The notes: generated by a model from the letters alone, not told the origin. Counted from the first letter of the stretch, positions 52,841-61,797 are shown. The stretch: DNA of 64,000 bases from Acidobacteriota bacterium (GCA_013289695.1 JABCZK010000015.1:1-64000); one strand, 5' to 3'. Translations and numbers: made by a program.

Positions 52841-52916
52841 TGGTGGACGTGAGGGGGCTCGAACCCCTGACCTCCTCGTTGCGAACGAGGCGCTCTCCCA
52901 ACTGAGCTACACGCCC
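52841..52916 (-). tRNA. tRNA-Ala(CGC), CCA encoded
   Basis: Full cloverleaf: acceptor GGGCGTG with CACGTCC (one G-T pair), anticodon loop TTCGCAA giving anticodon CGC, T loop TTCGAGC, A73 followed by encoded CCA at 52841-52843. The 3' half is duplicated at 46287-46327. Confidence 0.95.
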
Positions 52917-53020
52917 ATCGAATGAAGCTGAAGCAGCAAACATTCTAGCAAAGGCTGGTGGGAGCGCCAAACTTCGGTAGCTAAAGAATTTCCTAGCGTC
53001 GCTACTCGCCTGGGGCGAGT

Positions 53021-53494
53021 TCAGAGGTGGTGCGAGAAGGTGAGTGCCGCCAGGACTATCAATAGTGCGGCGGTGGAGGCGTGCAGGAGAATGTGGAGCG
53101 TGTTCGGGCGGATACCATTGTGCTCGGGAAGGAAGGCGTGGGCGGCGCCGCACATTTGCCGATAGCGGGCGGCGCGTGCGGGATCGGGGCGGAGTAGATA
53201 CGGGATCCACCAGGCGCGCAATTGGCCGAGAAATAGCAGCGCGTAACTGATCCACAGCCACCAGAAGAGCCAGTTCGGGTAGGGGCTGCCGAAGTAGATG
53301 ATGCTGGCTGCGAGGCCAAACGCGTAGGGCGCGGCGCTAACGAGCGTCGTGGTGAGGAGCTTGGCGCCGGGGTTTGCGGCGCGGACTCCCGCGAGGTTGT
53401 TGAACGAGCCGAGAGGAATCCAATCGTGCAGAGCGAGGAACAGCACGCTGAAGGTTTGCAGCGCGAGCAGCGCGTACATGGTGACTGGGCGCAT
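53021..53494 (-). CDS. four-span membrane protein of unknown function
   Basis: 157 residues with four hydrophobic helices (MYALLALQTFSVLFLAL; TTTLVSAAPYAFGLAASIIYF; WLFWWLWISYALLFL; ILLHASTAALLIVLAAL). Between helices 3 and 4 is a polar loop with RPDPARAARYRQMCGAAHAFLPEHNGIRPNT. Small heme- or metal-ligand candidates (His near the last loop) are not conclusive. The start is set at 53494; longer frames upstream have poor composition. No family recognised. Confidence 0.55.
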   Translation of the reverse strand: MRPVTMYALLALQTFSVLFLALHDWIPLGSFNNLAGVRAANPGAKLLTTTLVSAAPYAFGLAASIIYFGSPYPNWLFWWLWISYALLFLGQLRAWWIPYLLRPDPARAARYRQMCGAAHAFLPEHNGIRPNTLHILLHASTAALLIVLAALTFSHHL

Positions 53495-53649
53495 GGCGAG
53501 CTTGATTATACAAGAGAGTTTTCGTTGTTGAGCCGGCGCATGGTTTAGCCGCGAAAGGATGTACAGGATTTCCGGGATGGGAATCATTGTTTGTGTGGGT
53601 GGCCTGCGCGGAGGGATCACGGGAATGATTGGGGCGGGAGGAACTGCTG

Positions 53650-53907
53650 ATGCGAAATTTATTGCGGAATTTTGCGGTGGTGGTTTTGGCTGGAGCTTTG
53701 GCTGGCGCGGTGCTTGTGGTTAGTGGGTGCGAGGGGGAGGTGCGGTACTACGATGCTGATCACAACGACTACCATAGGTGGAATCATGGCGAGGTGGTTT
53801 ACTACAATAACTGGGAACATGAGACGCATCGGGACCACGTGGATTTTGCGAAGCGGGATGATGGGGAGAAGAAAGAGTATTTTACCTGGCGGCATAACCA
53901 GCATTAG
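53650..53907 (+). CDS. small lipoprotein rich in His, Tyr, Asp, Trp
   Basis: 85 residues. A signal with lipobox VVSGC is followed by a short acidic/aromatic tail (EVRYYDADHNDYHRW, YNNWEHETHRDH, FTWRHNQH). AGGA lies eight bases before the ATG. Many His and acidic residues suggest metal contact, but no family is recognised. Confidence 0.6.
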   Translation: MRNLLRNFAVVVLAGALAGAVLVVSGCEGEVRYYDADHNDYHRWNHGEVVYYNNWEHETHRDHVDFAKRDDGEKKEYFTWRHNQH

Positions 53908-54415
53908 AGTTCGCGGTTATGGCGCGTGAGCGGTGGTGTGCGGTGCAGATGTGAAAGTCAAAGGCATCACTGATAAACGCGGATGAATACCGAGAACGGC
54001 TGTGTGGTGGCGAAACATTAGGGCGAGAGTTCGCGGCGGGCGAGGCAAGCCTCGCCTGGGGCGTTTTGTTGCCAGCCGTTACGCTGCGACGAAAGCGGCG
54101 GCCCTTCGGCGCCGATTCAATCGGCGCCTCAGGACAAGCAAGCCGCCGCACCCCAAAATGGGCTGGGCGTGGATGCCTGATACCCATGCGAAAGATCGCT
54201 TCTTCGGCAGCGCCGAGTCCTAGGGGCCCGCCTGAAGGTGGCTAGCCTCTGGTCACGCGCGGCAAGATCGCAGGCTGAATCGCGGTGCGACGAGATTCAC
54301 AAATTCAATGGCAATCTAAAAAACCCTCCCTTTGAGAAGCGAAGCGTGAGCCCGTTGCAGTCATTTCGCATTCCGGTAGTCCCCGCCCCGTTTACGTGGC
54401 AGGACGCGACGATTT
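53908..54415. other. repeat-rich gap
   Basis: Contains family C copy 1 with an inserted 21-base palindrome and a degenerate family A copy at 54272-54300. No gene. Confidence 0.55.
54038..54164 (+). repeat. dispersed repeat, family C, copy 1 (with inserted palindrome)
   Basis: Two hairpins: GGCGAGGCAAGCCTCGCC, and an interrupted AGCGGCGG...AGCCGCCGCA, with GTTTTGTTGCCAG between them and AAAATGGGCT at the end. Relative to the other copies it carries an extra perfect 10-1-10 palindrome (54108-54128). Confidence 0.8.
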
Positions 54416-55102
54416 TTAGTTGCTTGGGTTATTTTGCGGTGACGAGGTGGGATGGAGCATGGCGCGGGCGCTCGCGACGAATTTGGAGAAGCGGTGGGCG
54501 AGGGTGAAGATGCGCTCGGCCTGGCGGAGGTGGATGGCGTCTTTGGGGATTAGTTCGCCGCCGATGCCGAGTGCTGCAGCGCCGGCGAGGATGAAATTTG
54601 CGGCGGTGTGCTGATTGACGCCGCCCGAGGCGACTAGCGGGAGAGTCGGGAACGGGGCCTTCAGGGCGCGGATGTAGCTGTCGCCGCCGACTTGCGCGCA
54701 GGGAAACACTTTTACGAAGTCGGCGCCAGCTTTCCAGGCGCGAGTGACTTCGGTGGGAGTGAGCGAGCCGGGCATGGCGACGACGGAGGCGCCGAGAGCG
54801 AATTCTATGATTTTCATGTCGAGGCCGGGGCTGGTGAGGAATTGCGCGCCGGCGTCAACGCATTGGCGGGCGACGTCGGAATCGAAGACGTCGCCCGCGC
54901 CGACGATCATTTTAGGGGCGTGTTTTACGAGGTGGGCGATTACGGCGATGGCGCCGGGGACCGTCATTTCGATTTCGACGATGGGGATGCCGCCGCGGGA
55001 GACGGCTTCGGCGGCGAAGAGGGCGTCTTCGGCGGAGGAGAGGCGGACGGCGGGGATGATGCCGATCTCTTCGATGCGGGAGTGGATTTCGTCGCGTTTC
55101 AT
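54416..55102 (-). CDS. eda: KDPG/KHG aldolase
   Basis: 228 residues, a TIM barrel. Catalytic residues: Arg20 in GIIPAVR, Glu43 in IVEIEMT, Schiff-base Lys131 in DFVKVFPCAQVGG. SPGLD and LVASGGVN line the phosphate site. The enzyme splits 2-keto-3-deoxy-6-phosphogluconate to pyruvate and glyceraldehyde 3-phosphate (Entner-Doudoroff pathway) or cleaves 4-hydroxy-2-oxoglutarate. It is not next to edd or a sugar-acid kinase. Start at ATG 55102; an ATG at 55138 adds 12 residues. Repeat family C flanks it on both sides. Confidence 0.9.
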   Translation of the reverse strand: MKRDEIHSRIEEIGIIPAVRLSSAEDALFAAEAVSRGGIPIVEIEMTVPGAIAVIAHLVKHAPKMIVGAGDVFDSDVARQCVDAGAQFLTSPGLDMKIIEFALGASVVAMPGSLTPTEVTRAWKAGADFVKVFPCAQVGGDSYIRALKAPFPTLPLVASGGVNQHTAANFILAGAAALGIGGELIPKDAIHLRQAERIFTLAHRFSKFVASARAMLHPTSSPQNNPSN

Positions 55103-55274
55103 TGAGGGGGCCTCGGGTGTATTGGCGCCTGGTGCCATTGGCGCCGCGGCGATTCTATCGGAATTGTGATGGCGCGGAGAAGGAAAAGAAATGAGCGCGG
55201 GGAATTGGGTTTGGCGGGGCGTCGAGAGCGGCGTTGATACCATCGCTAAGGCTTGGAAGCGACGGCGGAGGCCA

Positions 55275-55363
55275 GGCGAGGCAAGCCTCAACTGGAACGT
55301 CTTGTTGCCAGACTCGGAGTTTCGGCGAAAGCGGCGGCAAGCCGCCGCACTCCAAAATGGGCT
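55275..55363 (+). repeat. dispersed repeat, family C, copy 2
   Basis: GGCGAGGCAAGCCTC..., GTCTTGTTGCCAG and GCGGCGGCAAGCCGCCGC, ending CAAAATGGGCT. Clean uninterrupted hairpins. Confidence 0.8.
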
Positions 55364-55427
55364 CGGCTGACGTGTGAGCAAACTGAGCCGGACCGAGCAG
55401 CGCCCGGGCCATCGCGGAGGCAGAGGC

Positions 55428-55463
55428 AAAGTCAAAGCCGCCCAGCTGAAGCTGGCCGCTACA
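55428..55463 (+). repeat. dispersed GTAG-type repeat, family D, copy 2
   Basis: AAAGTCAAAG...GCCCAGCTGAAGCTGG then CCGCTAC; on the other strand it begins GTAGCGGCC. It matches the inverted copy at 47665-47698. Confidence 0.75.
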
Positions 55464-55522
55464 AAGTCAGAGGCACAGTCAACGGCGGCGATCCGCAACG
55501 CTTCAACAGGAGGTTGTAGATT

Positions 55523-58500
55523 TTAGGCTTCGAAGGACTCTTCCATTTCGGGGAGTTTGTCGCCGTCGCGGGCGATCCAGACGTAGAGAGTTGGGAGCAG
55601 GAAGACGCTCATCACCAGGGCGGAGATTAGGCCGCCGACGATTACGATGGCGAAGGGGCGTTGCGAATCGGAGCCGATGGCGTGGGAGAGAGCGGCGGGC
55701 AACAGGCCGAGCGTGGCGACGAGCATCGTCATCATGATAGGGCGGAGTCGCAGGACAGCACCTTCGATGGCGGAATCTTCGATAGAGTGGCCGCGTACAC
55801 GCAGCTGATTGATGTATTCGAGCATGATGACGCCGGTCTGCACGGAGACGCCGAAAAGCGCGAGAAATCCCACGCCGCTGGACACGCTGAAATGGGTGCC
55901 GGTAACTAGCAGGGCGAGCAGGCCGCCCAGCGGAGCCATGGCCACATTGGCGAGGATGAGGAGCGCCCACTTGGAGGTCTGAAACATGGTGTAGAGGATA
56001 ATGAAAATCATGAAGAGGGTGATGGGGAGAACGATCATCAGGCGCTTCGAGGATCTTTTCTGGCTTTCGTATTCGCCGGCCCAATCGAGATGGTATCCCG
56101 CGGGGAGTTTGACGTCGGACTGAACTTTCTTCATGGCCTCTTCGACGGTGCTGCCCAGATCGCGGCCACGCACGCTGTACTTGATGGCGACGTAGCGTGA
56201 ATTCTCCTCGCGGTAAATTTCGGAGGCGCCGTCGAGCATTTTCACATCGCAGAGTTGCGCGAGCGAAACGCGTTCGCCCGAAGGCGCGACCAGGCGAATA
56301 TTTTCGATGGCCTCTTTGGTGTCACGAAATGGGGCCTGGTAGCGCGCGACCAGGTCGTAGCGCTGTTCGCCTTGCAGGACTTGGCTGACGGCTTTGCCGC
56401 CGACGGCGGTCTCGATGGCGTCCTGCACGTCGGCGACGTTAATGCCGTAGCGGGCGGCTTTTTGCCGATTCACGGTGAAATTAAGGTTGGGCTGGCCAAT
56501 CACGCGGAACAGGCCGAGGTCCTCCACGCCCTTGACGCTTTGCATTACGTTGACAATGTGGTCGCCGGTTTGTTCCAGCAGCTTCAGATCATCGCCGTAG
56601 AGTTTTACGGCGAGCTCGCCTTTGATGCCGCTGACCGCTTCTTCCATGTTGTCTTCAATGGGCTGCGAGAAATTCCAGATCACTCCGGGGATCTTTTCGA
56701 GTTCCCTGCTCATGGCGGCGATCAGCGCATCTTTATTTTCGCCGAACGCCGGCCGCCATTTTTCCTTGGGCTTGAGGTCAACGAAATACTCAGTGTTAAA
56801 AAATCCGGCGGTGTCAGTGCCATCGTCGGGGCGACCGACCTGGGAAACGACTACGGTCGCTTCCGGGAACGAGGCGAGAACCACGCGCGCGTCGTTCATG
56901 ACGCGGATTCCTTCCGTGGGGCCGGCGCTGGGTGCGAGGGTGCCGCGGACCCAAATAGCACCCTCATCGAGATGCGGGAGAAATTCTGAGCCAATGACGC
57001 CGCCGAACATTAAAAATGCGGCCAGCGCGAGGCCCGCGAGAGCGGTGCCGACGGGAACCCAGCGATGTTCGATAGACCAACGAACTCCCTTGCGATAGCG
57101 ATCAATCAGGAAGGCCATGACCGGATTGTGCCATTCCTGAACGCCGTAGCGGAATGCGATGCTGGATATTACCGGGGCGATCAGCATGGAGAAAATCAAA
57201 GCGCCGAGAAGAGCGAATGCGACGGTCCAAGCCATGGGCTTGAACAAGCGGCCTTCCACGCGTTGCAAGGTGAATATGGGCATGTAAGCCGTGATGATGA
57301 TGCCGATGGCGTAAAAGACCGGGCGTTGGATTTCGTGCGCGGCATCGCGGATCGAGTTCATGGTGGTGAGCGGGTTATGCTCGCGGCGATTCAAATGGCG
57401 GACGATGTTTTCGACCATGACCACCGCGCCATCGACTACCATGCCGAAATCGAGCGCACCGAGCGATAGAAGGTTCGCGGGAATATTGGCCAAGTCCAAA
57501 CAGATGGAGGCGAACAGGAGAGCAAACGGGATGGTGAGCGCAACGATAAAGGCAGCGCGCACATTGCCGAGGAATAGAAAAAGGATGACGGATACCAGGA
57601 GAAATCCTTCGATGAGATTGTGCAATACAGTGTGCGTGGTGAAATGGACCAGCTCGCTGCGGTCCAGAAAAGGGACGATCTTGACGCCAGGCGGGAGGAT
57701 GCGCTCGTTGAGTTCCTTGACTTTCGCGTGAATGCCCTCGAGGGTCTCGTCGGAATTGGCGCCCTTGCGGAGCAAGACGATGCCTTCGACGACGTCATCA
57801 TCGTCAACAATTTTTCCGTCTTCGCGGTGAATGGCCTTGCCAATCTGGCCGAGGCGAATCTTGGGGCCTTCGACGACGGTGGCGATATCGCGCACGCGCA
57901 GGGGCGTTCCGTTTTGCGCTTTGATGACGGTCTGCTCGATGTCTTGAACGCTGGTGAATAATCCGACGGCGCGAATATTGATTTCTTGCTGCCCTTCCTC
58001 AACGAAGCTGCCGCCCGCATTGGTGTTGTTGGTAGCCAACTGCTGCTCGACCTGGCCGATGTTCAGTCCGTAGGCGATCAGTTTTTCGGGGTTTATGCGG
58101 ACCTGGTATTCACGCGTGGGCCCGCCAAAGCTGGAAACGTCCACGACGTTCGAAACCGATTTGAGCTCTTTCTCCAAGGTCCAGTCTTCGATGGATTTCA
58201 ATTCCATCAGGTCGTACTTAGGGTTGGTGCTGCGAAGCGTGTACCAGTAAATCTGGCCCACGGGACTCCAATCCGTGCCCATCTGCGGCTGGAGGCCATT
58301 GGGCAAGGTGACCTGCGAGAGCCGTTCGAGGACTTTTTCGCGATTCCAATCGTTGCTGGATTCATCGTCGAAGATGAGAGTAATGCTGGACAGACCAAAA
58401 AGGGAGAAAGAGCGCAGATGCGTGAGATGCGGAATGCCGTTCATCTGAATCTCGACGGGAATGGTGACTTGCTGCTCGACTTCTTCCGCGGCTCGGCCGG

Positions 58501-58660
58501 GCCATTGGGTGATGATTTGCGCGTAATTGTCAGCGACGTCGGGGTAGGCTTCCACGGGAAGGTTATGGAATGAGACCGCGCCCCAGACGAGCAGAAGCGT
58601 CGCGAGGGCTAGAACGATGAAACGGTTGTTCAGCGCGGCATCTACGAGTGCACGGATCAT
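55523..58660 (-). CDS. heavy-metal/cation efflux RND pump (CusA/CzcA type)
   Basis: 1045 residues. The RND architecture has 12 helices and two large porter regions. TM4 carries DFGMVVDGAVVMVEN, the heavy-metal efflux signature with its proton-relay Asp and Glu residues. The N-terminus (RFIVLALATLLLVWGAVSF, then PVEAYPDVADNYAQI) is typical. It exports monovalent or divalent metal cations from periplasm or cytosol; which metal is not resolved, since no diagnostic Met cluster is clear. It is downstream of its adaptor by 60 bases. No outer-membrane channel gene follows, so a TolC-like partner must be encoded elsewhere. Confidence 0.93.
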   Translation of the reverse strand: MIRALVDAALNNRFIVLALATLLLVWGAVSFHNLPVEAYPDVADNYAQIITQWPGRAAEEVEQQVTIPVEIQMNGIPHLTHLRSFSLFGLSSITLIFDDESSNDWNREKVLERLSQVTLPNGLQPQMGTDWSPVGQIYWYTLRSTNPKYDLMELKSIEDWTLEKELKSVSNVVDVSSFGGPTREYQVRINPEKLIAYGLNIGQVEQQLATNNTNAGGSFVEEGQQEINIRAVGLFTSVQDIEQTVIKAQNGTPLRVRDIATVVEGPKIRLGQIGKAIHREDGKIVDDDDVVEGIVLLRKGANSDETLEGIHAKVKELNERILPPGVKIVPFLDRSELVHFTTHTVLHNLIEGFLLVSVILFLFLGNVRAAFIVALTIPFALLFASICLDLANIPANLLSLGALDFGMVVDGAVVMVENIVRHLNRREHNPLTTMNSIRDAAHEIQRPVFYAIGIIITAYMPIFTLQRVEGRLFKPMAWTVAFALLGALIFSMLIAPVISSIAFRYGVQEWHNPVMAFLIDRYRKGVRWSIEHRWVPVGTALAGLALAAFLMFGGVIGSEFLPHLDEGAIWVRGTLAPSAGPTEGIRVMNDARVVLASFPEATVVVSQVGRPDDGTDTAGFFNTEYFVDLKPKEKWRPAFGENKDALIAAMSRELEKIPGVIWNFSQPIEDNMEEAVSGIKGELAVKLYGDDLKLLEQTGDHIVNVMQSVKGVEDLGLFRVIGQPNLNFTVNRQKAARYGINVADVQDAIETAVGGKAVSQVLQGEQRYDLVARYQAPFRDTKEAIENIRLVAPSGERVSLAQLCDVKMLDGASEIYREENSRYVAIKYSVRGRDLGSTVEEAMKKVQSDVKLPAGYHLDWAGEYESQKRSSKRLMIVLPITLFMIFIILYTMFQTSKWALLILANVAMAPLGGLLALLVTGTHFSVSSGVGFLALFGVSVQTGVIMLEYINQLRVRGHSIEDSAIEGAVLRLRPIMMTMLVATLGLLPAALSHAIGSDSQRPFAIVIVGGLISALVMSVFLLPTLYVWIARDGDKLPEMEESFEA

Positions 58661-58720
58661 GAAACCTTCACTTCAGTGATGTCCCGGGAGGCGTCGGGGG
58701 TTCTTGGCGTTGAAACGGCC

Positions 58721-59857
58721 TCATTGCTCGGAGCTGTTCTGCAATTCCAAGGCGTTCGTGACGACCTGGTCGCCGGGCTTTAGACCCGAGGCTACTTGCT
58801 GCATGTTGTTAGGCAGCATGGCGCCGGCCACGACCGCAATGCGCTTGAATTTATTGTCGCCCGCCGGGAGGTAAACCCAATCGCGATCGTGGAGATGCAG
58901 GATCGCCGAAGCGGGTACGGACGCATGGGATTCTTTCTTCTGTCCACGGAACGTGGCGGTGACGAACATCCCGGGCCGCATCTTGCCGGAGTTCTTTACT
59001 TCGATGCGAACTTTGGCGGTGCGAATATTGGGATCGAGGACCGCGCCGATATTGCTGATACGGCCGGTGACCACTTGATCGGGATAGGCGTTGAGGCGAA
59101 CGTCGGCTGAATCACCCAGGCGGACGTCCGACAAATCGTTTTCGTAAACGTCGCAGAGAATCCAGACGTAGGTGAGGTCTGAAATCGTGAAAGGGTTGGT
59201 GGAAGAGAGGCCTTGCACGCCGGCGGCGTTGGTGACTTGCTGGTCGGTGATGACGCCCGCGACCGGCGCGACGATATCCACGATGCCCGACGGATGATCG
59301 AGCGGAGAGCCCAGAACGCGCAGATGCTCGGCCGTGGTTTCAACGTCCACCTTTGCTTTGTTCTCGGTGCCTTCCGCGACCTGAAAATCATTCAAGGAAA
59401 TGGCGCCATGGTCATAGAGACCTTTCGCGCGCTCGAACTGGGTGTTGGCGAGAAGTTCGTCGGCGACGGCTTTGCGATAGTCGGAGTACGCGCCGGCGAT
59501 GTCGGCGCTTTGCACGCGGAGGAGGAGCTGGCCTTTCTTAACGGTGTCGCCGAGGCGGGCGCGAATTTCGACGACGCGCCCGGACGCGATGGAGATTACT
59601 GGAACGGTACGCGAGATGTCGGGTGTGACGACGCCCGTGACGGTGAGTTGCGGCGCGGCTTTATATTCGGCGGCTGTGGCTAGCGGAAACTGCGCGGCGT
59701 GTTCAACCTGTACGATGCTGGCGCCGCCGTCGTGTTCGACCTGCGCCGGCGGAGGGGCTTCCGCTGCAGCGTTTTTGCTCGCGTCTCCACTGCATCCTGC
59801 GAGGAGCAGGAGCGCTGCGAGCGAAAGGGGCAGTTGCATCGCGCCCATCCATTTCAT
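58721..59857 (-). CDS. efflux RND periplasmic adaptor (CusB/CzcB-type membrane-fusion protein)
   Basis: 378 residues. Lipoprotein signal AALLLLAGCSG (Cys at about 22). A barrel-sandwich/lipoyl hairpin core has VEIRARLGDTVKKGQLLLRVQSADI and VDIVAPVAGVITDQQVT. The beta-barrel region has VRIEVKNSGKMRPGMFVTATF. It links the inner-membrane pump with an outer-membrane channel. ATG 59857 follows GAGG by six bases; a GTG four codons upstream is weaker. Translation order adaptor-pump with 60-base spacing suggests one transcript. Confidence 0.92.
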   Translation of the reverse strand: MKWMGAMQLPLSLAALLLLAGCSGDASKNAAAEAPPPAQVEHDGGASIVQVEHAAQFPLATAAEYKAAPQLTVTGVVTPDISRTVPVISIASGRVVEIRARLGDTVKKGQLLLRVQSADIAGAYSDYRKAVADELLANTQFERAKGLYDHGAISLNDFQVAEGTENKAKVDVETTAEHLRVLGSPLDHPSGIVDIVAPVAGVITDQQVTNAAGVQGLSSTNPFTISDLTYVWILCDVYENDLSDVRLGDSADVRLNAYPDQVVTGRISNIGAVLDPNIRTAKVRIEVKNSGKMRPGMFVTATFRGQKKESHASVPASAILHLHDRDWVYLPAGDNKFKRIAVVAGAMLPNNMQQVASGLKPGDQVVTNALELQNSSEQ

Positions 59858-59869
59858 AGAAAACCTCAC

Positions 59870-60339
59870 GTTCGTTTGTGCGTTAGAGCAGGCAACGATT
59901 TACATAAAGAAGGCGTTACGACCGGGTAAGAATCACACAACCCGGTGCCTGTACGCCAGAGATACGCGCTTATCTGTTGAGACTGCAAAAGCTGTACTTC
60001 GGCGGTTAAAGCCGCACTGCATTTGCGGCGCTTCTCTGGCGGCCAAGCCACGAGCGGCAAAGCAAAGTCAAATACGCCAGCCTAAAAAACAGGCGGCCGC
60101 GACGAATTCAAAGGCAACACCGCGGTGCACATTCAAAAGCGACGGCAACGGCTGCCCGCTTCGGCGAACCTGAACCGGCCGCTACAAAACCAAAGGCAAA
60201 AGAGTCGACGGGACGCCGGCGCTACCAAAGTCAACGGCGCCCAGCTAGAGCTGGCCGCTACACATGCAGAGTCAACACCTTGGGGCGCGTGCGGGATGCG
60301 TTGCTCGCCCGCGGAGCGCTGCGTGATCGGAATATTTAA
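59870..60339. other. repeat-dense gap
   Basis: Degenerate family D-like units near 60140-60184 and a good copy at 60226-60262. Other Ala/Arg-poor frames are shadows. No gene. Confidence 0.55.
60226..60262 (+). repeat. dispersed GTAG-type repeat, family D, copy 3
   Basis: CAAAGTCAACGGCGCCCAGC, then TAGAGCTGGCCGCTAC: the other strand starts GTAGCGGCCAGCTCTAGCTG. Slightly diverged from copies 1 and 2. Confidence 0.75.
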
Positions 60340-60762
60340 TTAGATTCCAGGTGGGGGTGCGCGGCCGGAATGGCTTTCTTGCCGCGGAAGCGACGACATC
60401 GGCTTCGCTGCCGAAACGAAAACCGGGCTGACGGCGGATTCGGCGACACGGAGCGGTGCGGGAATTACGGCGACGCCTGGACCCGTCGGAAAATGCTCTG
60501 GCTGCTGCAAAGCGTGCGCGGCCGAACGGCAGTGTACGTGACGGCGGCAGTTTGTGGAGTCTTCGAGCACAATCAGTTCGGCGTGCAGATCGTCGGTGAG
60601 GGAGACGACGAAGAAGAGCAGGACCAGGGCGCAGGACATAGCGGTCCATTCGCGCCAGGGAGCGTCGCGGCGGGTGCGCGGCTGATTCGCCCAGCGCGTG
60701 CGCCAGAGAACCACGCCGCCGAGGGCGAGAAGAAGCCACAATATGTTTAGAACGAGTTCCAT
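60340..60762 (-). CDS. small membrane protein of unknown function
   Basis: 140 residues. Two hydrophobic helices (LVLNILWLLLALGGVVLW and WTAMSCALVLLFFVVSL) with a charged loop between, then a disordered Pro/Ala-rich C-terminal tail; DDLHAELIVLEDSTNCRRHVHCRSAA follows the second helix. ATG 60762 is preferred to a longer frame. No family assigned. Confidence 0.5.
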   Translation of the reverse strand: MELVLNILWLLLALGGVVLWRTRWANQPRTRRDAPWREWTAMSCALVLLFFVVSLTDDLHAELIVLEDSTNCRRHVHCRSAAHALQQPEHFPTGPGVAVIPAPLRVAESAVSPVFVSAAKPMSSLPRQESHSGRAPPPGI

Positions 60763-60990
60763 CGTCTTTGGATGTTCGTCCGCCGCGCATCGGTTGGTTC
60801 TGGCCTGGGCCGAACCCGGCGGCAATTTGCACGAGTAATTTACTATGCGTGGGGAGGTTTGGGCAATTGTTCGGGTGGCGTGGCTGCGTAGAAGGCGCGA
60901 TCGTCGGGATCGCTACGAATCGTGGGCCTGGGTAGCTCATACGCGCGCACGGCAGGCCGTGCCCCTCAATGTGCTGCGTTATGCTGGCGG

Positions 60991-61587
60991 TTATTTCTTT
61001 ACCATTTCAACGTCGAGGGTGATGGTTACGGTGTCGCCGATCATTTCGTCGCCACTGGGGAGAGTGTTGCTCATGTAGACGATGCCGAAATCCTGGCGAT
61101 TGATTTTGGTGGTGGCAGAGGCGCCGCGGCGCGTGCCGCCCATCACTTGGATGGGCTTGGTGGGGCCGGTCACGTCGAAGGTGACTTCTTTGGTGACGCC
61201 GTGGATGGTGAGGTTGCCGGTCATTTTGGCGGAGTCGTCGCCGGTCTTCCAGATTTTGGTGGACTGGAAAGCGATTGTGGGAAACTTGGCGACGTCGAAG
61301 AAATGATCGCTTTTGAGGTCGTCGTCGCGATGTTGCACCCGGGTGTCGAGGGAGGCGACGTCAATGCTTGCGGTGACCGCGGATTTGGAGATGTCCTGGT
61401 CGTCGAGATTGGCGGTGCCAGTGACTCTTGTGAATTCGCCTTGGACGTTGGAGATGCCGAGATGGCGGACGGAGAATTGGGCGTTGGAGTGGGCAGGGTC
61501 GAGTTGCCAAGTGGTGGTCTGGGCTTGAGCAGGGGCGGCGGCGCTTAGGATTGCGGTGAAGGCTGCGGCGATTAGAAAGTTTTTCAT
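60991..61587 (-). CDS. periplasmic YceI-like protein
   Basis: 198 residues. A signal peptide (to AQAQ) precedes the YceI lipocalin-like beta barrel: TWQLDPAHSNAQFSVRHLGI, then FTRVTGTANLDDQDISKSAV, and a late GTRRGASATTKINRQDFGI. YceI proteins bind polyprenoids (for example isoprenoid quinones) and are induced by alkaline pH in E. coli; no local regulator is visible. GGAGT lies upstream of the ATG. Transcribed alone. Confidence 0.88.
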   Translation of the reverse strand: MKNFLIAAAFTAILSAAAPAQAQTTTWQLDPAHSNAQFSVRHLGISNVQGEFTRVTGTANLDDQDISKSAVTASIDVASLDTRVQHRDDDLKSDHFFDVAKFPTIAFQSTKIWKTGDDSAKMTGNLTIHGVTKEVTFDVTGPTKPIQVMGGTRRGASATTKINRQDFGIVYMSNTLPSGDEMIGDTVTITLDVEMVKK

Positions 61588-61708
61588 TCAGAACTCCTTG
61601 GGGATTTGCTACCGAGAATGTTTTGAGTATTTAGCAACTGGGATTATAGCAGGGGTGGGGGTAGTACTGCAGAGACGCGGAGTGCGCACTGACAGGCCAC
61701 GGCGAGAC

Positions 61709-61797
61709 GGGCGAGGCAAGCCTCGCCTGGAACGTTTTGTTGCGGGACATTCGGCTTCGCCGAAAGCGGCGGAGAGCCGCCGCACTCCATATTGGCC
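61709..61797 (+). repeat. dispersed repeat, family C, copy 3
   Basis: GGCGAGGCAAGCCTCGCC, TGGAACGTTTTGTTGC and a second GC-rich hairpin AGCGGCGG-AGAG-CCGCCGC. Ends CTCCATATTGG, slightly diverged from the AAAATGGG of copies 1 and 2. Confidence 0.8.

Larger units (their letters stand above)
55103..55522. other. repeat-rich gap
   Basis: Contains family C copy 2 and family D copy 2. No coding frame supported. Confidence 0.55.

Noticed and set aside
59940-60220. Possible non-coding RNA in the repeat-dense gap
   Set aside because: Looks like degenerate copies of family D rather than one structured RNA.
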